Below, piece by piece: positions 59,021 through 64,000 of a stretch of DNA of 64,000 bases; the stretch's first letter is position 1; each line of letters starts with the position of its first letter. Both the position numbers and the translations under genes were made by a program. The stretch is taken from NCBI GenBank assembly GCA_018714385.1, contig DVNL01000012.1, positions 1-64,000 on the forward strand. Direction: 5' to 3'. The notes under the pieces are model-generated. The model did not search any database, was not told the origin of the DNA, and saw only the letters and a program-made list of their open reading frames with translations. This stretch comes from Candidatus Enterosoma merdigallinarum (GTDB taxonomy: Bacteria > Bacillota_I > Bacilli_A > RFN20 > CAG-288).

Positions 59021-60469
59021 TTACTTATTATTGAAATATTCATCAATGGCTTTTGCAGCCTTTTTGCCAGCACCCATAGCCAATATTACAGTGGCTGCTC
59101 CCGTCACCACGTCGCCTCCAGCGTAAACGTGCGGCTTGGTCGTCTCATTCGTTCTTTCATCGATGACAAAGCATCCACGAGCATCCGTCTCGATTCCGGG
59201 CGTGGTGCTACGAATGAGAGGATTCGGAGTCGTCCCTAATGCCATGATGACGCAATCGACATCCAGCGTGAATTCGCTTTCCGGAACGGGTTCGGGCCGT
59301 CTTCGCCCGGAAGAGTCCGGCTTTCCAAGGCACATACGTTGACAGCGAATCCCGATGACGCGGCCGAAATCCGGATTGCTCTGTCTATCCTCTCCCCTGT
59401 CGGACAGGATAGCGATAGGGTTGGTGAGAAAGCGAAACCCGACGCCTTCCTCCTCCGCATGTTCGATCTCCTCTTTCCTGGCAGGAAGTTCCTCTCTCCC
59501 GCGCCGATAAACGCAATAGACATCGGCCCCAAGCCGCCTTGCCGCCCTGCAGGCATCCATGGCGACGTTGCCACCACCGACGACGGCGACTTTCCGAGGA
59601 TGGAAAATAGGAGTCTCGCTTTCGGGAAGATAGGCCTTCATGAGATTGATCCGTGTCAGAAACTCGTTGGCAGAATAGACACCGTTGCTATCCTCGCCCG
59701 GAATTCCCATGAAGCGGGGAAGACCGGCCCCTGTCCCGATAAAGCAGGCCTTGAAGCCTTCCTCCTGCATCAGTTCGTCTATAGAGAGAGTCTGTCCGAT
59801 GACGACATCCGTCACGATTTTGACGCCGAGCTTCTTTAAGCCTTCGATTTCATATTCGACGATCTTTTTGGGCAGGCGGAATTCCGGAATGCCGTACATC
59901 AAGACCCCTCCTGCAACATGAAGCGCCTCGAAAACGGTGACATCATAGCCTTTTTGGGCAAGATCGCCGGCACAGGCGAGACCGGAGGGGCCAGAACCGA
60001 CGACAGCGACTTTTATGCCGTTGGGAACGATTCTCTTTTTCTCTTCCTTGCCCTGAAGGCGATGGAAATCGGCGACGAATCTTTCCAGACGTCCGATCGC
60101 CACCGGCTCCATGTGGCCGCAAGGCTTGCCCTCCTTCAGGATCGGGATCCTGCTTCTGACGCAATTTCCCTCGCACTGTCTTTCCTGGGGGCAGACTCTT
60201 CCGCAAACGGCGGGAAGAGAGCTGGAGAGCGCGATGATCGAATAGGCTTCGTCGAATTTCCTTTCGGAGACTTTCTTCAAAAAGCCTGGGATGTCGATTC
60301 CGACAGGACAACCACGGACGCAAGAAGGATTGCGGCAAGAAAGGCATCGTCTTGCCTCCGCAACGGCCGTCTCCTCGTCATATCCCAAAGTGACCTCGTC
60401 GAAATCGCGACACCTTTCTTTGGCGTCTCGCGTCGGCATCGGATGCCTTGTCGGACTATTGTCAATCAT
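59021..60469 (-). CDS. nfnB: NfnB / glutamate synthase small-subunit-like NAD(P) oxidoreductase
   Basis: 482 aa from ATG 60469 (AGGAGA 7 nt upstream). N-terminal iron-sulfur region: CLSCRNPSCVRGCPVGIDIPGFL and CGRVCPQERQCEGNCVR. FAD-binding VAVVGSGPSGLACAGDLAQKGYDVTVFEA, the GVLMYGIPEFRLPK motif, and second Rossmann VAVVGGGNVAMDACRAARRLGADVYCVYRRG. With the adjacent FNR-like subunit it forms an NADH-dependent reduced ferredoxin:NADP+ oxidoreductase in anaerobes. No large GltB subunit is present, which favours Nfn over glutamate synthase. Confidence 0.85.
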   Translation of the reverse strand: MIDNSPTRHPMPTRDAKERCRDFDEVTLGYDEETAVAEARRCLSCRNPSCVRGCPVGIDIPGFLKKVSERKFDEAYSIIALSSSLPAVCGRVCPQERQCEGNCVRSRIPILKEGKPCGHMEPVAIGRLERFVADFHRLQGKEEKKRIVPNGIKVAVVGSGPSGLACAGDLAQKGYDVTVFEALHVAGGVLMYGIPEFRLPKKIVEYEIEGLKKLGVKIVTDVVIGQTLSIDELMQEEGFKACFIGTGAGLPRFMGIPGEDSNGVYSANEFLTRINLMKAYLPESETPIFHPRKVAVVGGGNVAMDACRAARRLGADVYCVYRRGREELPARKEEIEHAEEEGVGFRFLTNPIAILSDRGEDRQSNPDFGRVIGIRCQRMCLGKPDSSGRRRPEPVPESEFTLDVDCVIMALGTTPNPLIRSTTPGIETDARGCFVIDERTNETTKPHVYAGGDVVTGAATVILAMGAGKKAAKAIDEYFNNK

Positions 60470-61307
60470 GTAGCGTCTCCTTGAAGAGGTTGCATTCTTC
60501 GCCATACTTTTTTCTTTCCCAGGAACGATACATCGCATTCCGCATCATCGCAGAGTCGAAGTCGATCAAATGACCGTCAAAATCCGGGCCGTCTACACAG
60601 GCAAAACGCATTTTTCCATCGACCATGACGCGGCATCCCCCGCACATCCCGGTGCCGTCGATCATGATGGGATTCATGGAGCAGATCGTCTTGATACCGA
60701 AAGACCTCGTTCGCTCACTGACCGCCTTCATCATGGCAAGAGGACCGATGGCAAAGACGCAGTCAAACCTTTCTCCATCATCGATTCTTTCTAACAGAGC
60801 ATCTGTGACAATTCCCTTTCTCCCCCACGATCCATCGTCCGACATCGGAACAAAGATGTCCGAAAAAGATCGAAATTCCTGTTCCAGAATGACAAGAGAG
60901 GCATCGCGAAAACCGGCGATGGCCGTGACATGCGCTTCTTGCGTGCGTAGGGCCTTGACGATAGGCAGGGCGATAGCGCAACCGACGCCTCCGCCGATGA
61001 CGCAGACGTTTTTCAACCCCGTCAATTCCGTCGGTCTCCCCAAGGGTCCGACAAAATCGGCCAAAGTCTCCCCGACACGCTTTCGCTCGAGCCTGGCGGT
61101 TGTTGCGCCGACCACCTGGAAGATGATTTCGACAGTCCCCTTCTCAGGATCCGTTCCGGCGATGGTCAAAGGGATTCTCTCCCCATTGGAGTCCACGCGA
61201 AGGATGATAAATTGGCCGGCCTTGGCTTTCACGGCAACGCGAGGGGCCTTGATCTCCATGCGGGACACAGTGGGGTTGAGCCTTTCCTTGCAGACGATTT
61301 CAAACAT
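60462..61307 (-). CDS. nfnA: NfnA / sulfide dehydrogenase-like FAD/NAD(P)-binding subunit
   Basis: 281 aa. FNR-like fold: flavin-binding AGQFIILRVDSNGERIPLTIAG, GPLGRPTELTGLKNVCVIGGGVGCAIALPIVKAL (NAD(P) site), and a C-terminal [2Fe-2S]-type loop (GTGMCGGCRVMVDGKMRFACVDGP). Overlaps nfnB by 8 nt. A ribosome binding site and TATACT -10 lie upstream. Together with nfnB it is the classic pair of strict anaerobes, linking ferredoxin, NADH and NADPH. Confidence 0.88.
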   Translation of the reverse strand: MFEIVCKERLNPTVSRMEIKAPRVAVKAKAGQFIILRVDSNGERIPLTIAGTDPEKGTVEIIFQVVGATTARLERKRVGETLADFVGPLGRPTELTGLKNVCVIGGGVGCAIALPIVKALRTQEAHVTAIAGFRDASLVILEQEFRSFSDIFVPMSDDGSWGRKGIVTDALLERIDDGERFDCVFAIGPLAMMKAVSERTRSFGIKTICSMNPIMIDGTGMCGGCRVMVDGKMRFACVDGPDFDGHLIDFDSAMMRNAMYRSWERKKYGEECNLFKETLHD

Positions 61308-61440
61308 GTTCTCCGTCCCTTTCCAATCGAAGTATAGTTTCCCGATATCCGGGTTTCAACGTCTTTTCCGCCTTTTTGCTATTCCCATATCCTTCTAAAA
61401 CAGCTTATAATTTTTGAGAACAAAAGAAGGTAACAGAGCC

Positions 61441-61803
61441 ATGGAAATCAAACTGCGCCTCGACTCCAACAAGATTTATCACAAGGAGTTCACAGGGACC
61501 AAGCCGGGATACGACGCCTTGCAGGTCGATACTTTCCTCGATATCGTCATGAAGGATTACGAAAGCTTCGAAAAATATCTCAAAGAAAGCCGTAAGGAGA
61601 CAGAAGATCTCAAAAATCGCGTCGCCATGCTTCAGGAGGAACTCGTCAAGGTCAAAACCGAGAACGCCGGACTGAAGAACAAGCTCTCAGGCATCTCGCA
61701 GAACGCCGATGCGGGAATGAACAACCTCGAGCTTCTCAAGAGGATATCGGCACTGGAAAAAGCCCTCTCGAAAGCCGGAATCAACCCGACGACGATCGAA
61801 TGA
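61441..61803 (+). CDS. gpsB: Cell-cycle protein GpsB (DivIVA family)
   Basis: 120 aa from ATG 61441. N-terminal DivIVA-like head (KIYHKEFTGTKPGYDALQVDTFLDIVMKDYESFEKYL), coiled coil (~45-85) and the short C-terminal GpsB-type helix (NLELLKRISALEKALSKAG). GpsB coordinates penicillin-binding proteins at the septum. Upstream of rnpB, as in Bacillus. Confidence 0.9.
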   Translation: MEIKLRLDSNKIYHKEFTGTKPGYDALQVDTFLDIVMKDYESFEKYLKESRKETEDLKNRVAMLQEELVKVKTENAGLKNKLSGISQNADAGMNNLELLKRISALEKALSKAGINPTTIE

Positions 61804-61809
61804 GGCATG

Positions 61810-61842
61810 AGCCGGAAGAAATCCCTTCCGGCTTTCTTTTTT
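61810..61842 (+). terminator. gpsB terminator
   Basis: Perfect 9-bp stem AGCCGGAAG/CTTCCGGCT, 6-nt loop, T-rich tail. Confidence 0.8.
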
Positions 61843-61867
61843 CCTAACAAAAGAAAGCTACAAATAT

Positions 61868-61873
61868 TATAAT
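61868..61873 (+). promoter_or_regulatory. rnpB -10 element
   Basis: TATAAT placing the transcription start at about 61880, the first base of helix P1. Weak -35. Confidence 0.6.
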
Positions 61874-61879
61874 AATTAA

Positions 61880-62221
61880 GCCGGCCCGGATGACTGCAGG
61901 GACCCTGTGTCCTTGAGGAAAGTCCATGCTCGCGCCCCCTGCGATGGGGACAGTGCCTGCTGCCAAAGGAAACGATAACTTTGGGCATGGGAAACCATGA
62001 CGGCGAGGAAGAATCTAAACCTTCGGGCACGATGTCTTCCTCCTAAGGCTCCACAGTGACGAAACTCCGGGAAACCGGAGGAATGCAACGACGGAAAGCC
62101 CCGCAAGCGAGAAACCTAAATTTTGGTAAGGGAAGCGCCGACCGGGAAATGAACCGGGAGGGGCAGGCGAAAGCCTAGATAAATTGTCATCCTCGACATA
62201 ACATGGCTTACAGGGCCGGCA
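61880..62221 (+). ncRNA. rnpB: RNase P RNA (type B-like)
   Basis: About 342 nt. Helix P1 is closed by GCCGGCCC (61880-61887) and GGGCCGGC (62213-62220). Conserved blocks: GAGGAAAGTCCATGCTCGC, CCACAGTGACGAA, GCGAGAAACCTAAATTTTGG and the 3' ACATAACATGGCTTACAG. The wording is closest to Bacillus type B, though the 3' third is shorter. Catalytic RNA for tRNA 5' processing. Confidence 0.93.
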
Positions 62222-62243
62222 TCAACGTGAAATAGGAGAAAAT

Positions 62244-62885
62244 ATGAATACACCGAACAAGATTACGATCGGAAGATTCGTCATGACCTTCCTGATGATC
62301 CTCATCTATTGTCTCTCCTTCATCCCCGGTTCGGAAAGTTTCGCGCCGAACCTCGGCACGACCGGCTTCTCCTGGATCGATCTTGTCAGCGCCGTCATAT
62401 TCGTCCTTGCGGCCGTCAGCGACTCCATCGACGGCCATATGGCCAGATCCCGCAACCTCGTGACCGACTTCGGCAAGTTCATGGATCCCCTCGCGGACAA
62501 GTTCCTCGTGGATTCCGCCCTCGTCCTCCTCACCACAAAGGCCACCCTTGACGGAAACTTTCTTCTCTTCCCGCTCATCACGGTCCTCTTCATCGGAAGA
62601 GACCTGGCCGTGGACGGTCTGCGCATGGTTGCGACAAGCAAAGGGAAGGTCTTGGCCGCCAACGTCTACGGAAAGGTGAAGACCGTCCTGCAGATGATCG
62701 TCATCCCCATCATCTTCCTCAACGGCTTCCCCTTCAACTATTTCGATTTCCAAGGGCTCGGGAACTTCCAATACACCTACGTGATCACCAATGTCCTGGC
62801 CGCCATCGCCCTTGTCGCCTCCTTGGTCTCGGGCGTCATCTACTTCATCCAAAACAAAGATGTTCTCAAAGAAGGAGGAAAATAG
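62244..62885 (+). CDS. pgsA: CDP-diacylglycerol-glycerol-3-phosphate phosphatidyltransferase
   Basis: 213 aa. CDP-alcohol phosphatidyltransferase signature DSIDGHMARSRNLVTDFGKFMDPLADK (D-G-x2-A-R-x8-G-x3-D-x3-D). Five membrane helices. First step to phosphatidylglycerol. Ribosome binding site TAGGAG; followed 1 nt later by cinA, itself ahead of recA, the usual Bacillota order pgsA-cinA-recA. Confidence 0.95.
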   Translation: MNTPNKITIGRFVMTFLMILIYCLSFIPGSESFAPNLGTTGFSWIDLVSAVIFVLAAVSDSIDGHMARSRNLVTDFGKFMDPLADKFLVDSALVLLTTKATLDGNFLLFPLITVLFIGRDLAVDGLRMVATSKGKVLAANVYGKVKTVLQMIVIPIIFLNGFPFNYFDFQGLGNFQYTYVITNVLAAIALVASLVSGVIYFIQNKDVLKEGGK

Positions 62886-62886
62886 A

Positions 62887-63354
62887 ATGGAAGCCAAGGA
62901 CATTCTCGACCGTCTGGTCGAAAAGGGATGGACCCTCTCAGCAATGGAGAGTCTGACAGGAGGTCTCTTCGCCGCCTCCTTCACGGCAATTCCGGGCGCC
63001 AGCCAGGCCTTCAAGGGAAGCCTTGTGACCTATTGCGACGAAGCCAAGGAACAATTCGGCGTGAAAAAGGAGACGATCTCTGCCCACGGGGCCATCAGTG
63101 CCGAATGCGCCGAGGAGATGTGCCTTTCAGCAGCCTCACTCTTCCAAAGCGACGTGAGCATCGCCTTCACCGGAAACGCCGGCCCGTCCGCATCGGAGGG
63201 AAAGCCCGTCGGCCTTGTCTACGTCGCCATCCTCGTGCAGGACAAGATCAGCTGCTACCGCCTGGACTTGCAGGGCGACAGAAAGGAAATCCGCCGTCGG
63301 CTCATCGACTTCGCCTTCCATGCCCTCGATGAAAAACTTGCGGAAATAGCCTAG
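62887..63354 (+). CDS. pncC: CinA C-terminal domain protein (nicotinamide-nucleotide amidohydrolase, PncC)
   Basis: 155 aa from ATG 62887 (AAGGAGGA 9 nt upstream). Only the C-terminal CinA domain: GWTLSAMESLTGGLFAASFTAIPGASQAFKGSLVTYCDEAKEQFGV and VSIAFTGNAGPSASEGKPVGLVYVAI. Full-length CinA of Bacillus also has a molybdopterin-binding-like N-terminal domain, absent here. Recycles NMN; located before recA as in competence operons. Confidence 0.92.
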   Translation: MEAKDILDRLVEKGWTLSAMESLTGGLFAASFTAIPGASQAFKGSLVTYCDEAKEQFGVKKETISAHGAISAECAEEMCLSAASLFQSDVSIAFTGNAGPSASEGKPVGLVYVAILVQDKISCYRLDLQGDRKEIRRRLIDFAFHALDEKLAEIA

Positions 63355-63400
63355 AAGACGAAAGTTTCGTCCCAATAATGATTGAAGGAGCGTGACCAAC

Positions 63401-64000
63401 ATGGAAAAGAAGACCAAGGAAGTCGAAGAGAAGAAGACCCGCGAAGACAACGACAAGGCCGTGGAGGCCACGATTCGGGAAATCCGCAATTATTACAATG
63501 ACAAAGGGATCATCATGAAGATGGGGGAAAGCCCCGAGAAGGATGTCCGCGTCATCAATTCCGGTTCCCTCCTCCTGGATGCCGCCCTCGGCGTCGGCGG
63601 TTATCCCAAGGGCCGCATCATCGAAATCTATGGCCCGGAATCCTCCGGAAAGACGACTCTCGCCCTCGAAGCGATCGCCCAGGCCCAGGAGGCCGGAGGC
63701 CGCTGTGCCTTCATCGATGCGGAACATGCCATCGATCCCGAATATGCGAAGACTCTCGGCGTCGACATCGACAGTCTCATCCTCTCCCAGCCCGACTACG
63801 GCGAACAGGCTTTGGAGATCGTGGACATGCTTGCCAAATCCAACGCCATCGACTTGATCGTCGTGGACTCCGTCGCTGCCCTGGTCCCGAAGGCGGAGTT
63901 GGAAGGAACCTTCGAGGATTCCAGCGTCGGCCTGCAGGCGCGATTGATGTCCAAGGCCTTGAGAAAGCTCGCCGGCATCCTTTCCAAGACAAGCTGCACC
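63401..64000 (+). CDS. recA: Recombinase RecA, N-terminal 200 residues (3' end outside window)
   Basis: Start ATG 63401 with GAAGGAG 10 nt upstream. Polar N-terminal extension ([18 protein letters not shown]) precedes the core: [35 protein letters not shown] (Walker A), [52 protein letters not shown] (Walker B) and [15 protein letters not shown]. The frame is open to the end of the window. Strand exchange and SOS induction. Confidence 0.97.
   Translation, partial: MEKKTKEVEEKKTREDNDKAVEATIREIRNYYNDKGIIMKMGESPEKDVRVINSGSLLLDAALGVGGYPKGRIIEIYGPESSGKTTLALEAIAQAQEAGGRCAFIDAEHAIDPEYAKTLGVDIDSLILSQPDYGEQALEIVDMLAKSNAIDLIVVDSVAALVPKAELEGTFEDSSVGLQARLMSKALRKLAGILSKTSCT

Noticed and set aside
59021-60469. 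Glutamate synthase small subunit (gltD)
   Set aside because: No gltB; the adjoining FNR-like subunit points to NfnAB instead.

Overview
The window looks like the chromosome of a low-complexity member of the Bacillota (class Bacilli or Erysipelotrichia-like). The evidence is RecU, DnaD and GpsB homologues, a zinc-type S14, a type B-like RNase P RNA, an S10-spc-alpha cluster in Bacillus order, and TGA used normally as a stop. The core is GC-rich with C-ending codons. The stretch from about 42.4 to 48.5 kb is visibly AT-rich, with different codon use, and is accessory DNA. No rRNA, complete insertion sequence or CRISPR array is visible.

Layout. 1-3.1 kb: clpB 3' end, then nth, a dnaD-like gene, a short cca gene and hup on the minus strand. 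3.3-10.7 kb: fucO, a LytTR two-component pair, a lipoprotein and a membrane-anchored GH3 enzyme with permuted domains. 10.8-14.2 kb: gpsA-der-cmk and a small membrane protein as one minus-strand operon. 14.4 kb: tRNA-Thr. 14.5-29.7 kb: the ribosomal protein/secY/adk/map/infA/rpoA cluster on the minus strand, complete except that rpmD (L30) is absent; it has one strong promoter and a structured leader. 30-39.8 kb: mixed housekeeping and unknown genes (methyltransferase-like, YjbR-EVE, YczE-type membrane protein, surface protein, galM-like, hslO) and tRNAs. A small membrane-protein gene fits exactly between two tRNA genes. 39.8-42.4 kb: two truncated genes meeting head to head and a DUF975 membrane protein behind a promoter containing a C9 tract. 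43.1-45.6 kb: a toxin-antitoxin-like pair (HTH plus DUF3990 ADP-ribosyltransferase-like protein, and a partner fused to a pyrophosphatase-like domain), then a small gene with a G8 tract upstream and an A-AAA-AAG slippery site inside. 45.6-48.6 kb: an AT-rich island next to tRNA-Ser, bounded by imperfect direct repeats of the tRNA flank and by oppositely oriented arrays of a 19-20 nt motif. It carries HTH, GIY-YIG and GNAT genes. 48.8-64 kb: an rluC-type gene with three unknown genes, pgm, a HAD phosphatase, a surface endonuclease I, recU/exonuclease/marR, nfnAB, gpsB, rnpB, pgsA, cinA and the 5' part of recA.

How the genes work together. The ribosomal cluster, RNA polymerase alpha, SecY and Adk form one growth-linked transcription unit. 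LytTR signalling sits directly upstream of the lipoprotein and GH3 enzyme and may control them (inference). NfnAB suggests anaerobic ferredoxin/NADPH metabolism. recU, the DEDDh exonuclease, recA, cinA and nth cover DNA repair.

Best candidates for something undescribed: the HTH-ART/pyrophosphatase-fusion module, the tRNA-Ser island with its repeat arrays, and the two genes with homopolymer tracts in their promoter regions. All family names come from reading motifs by eye; no database was searched.
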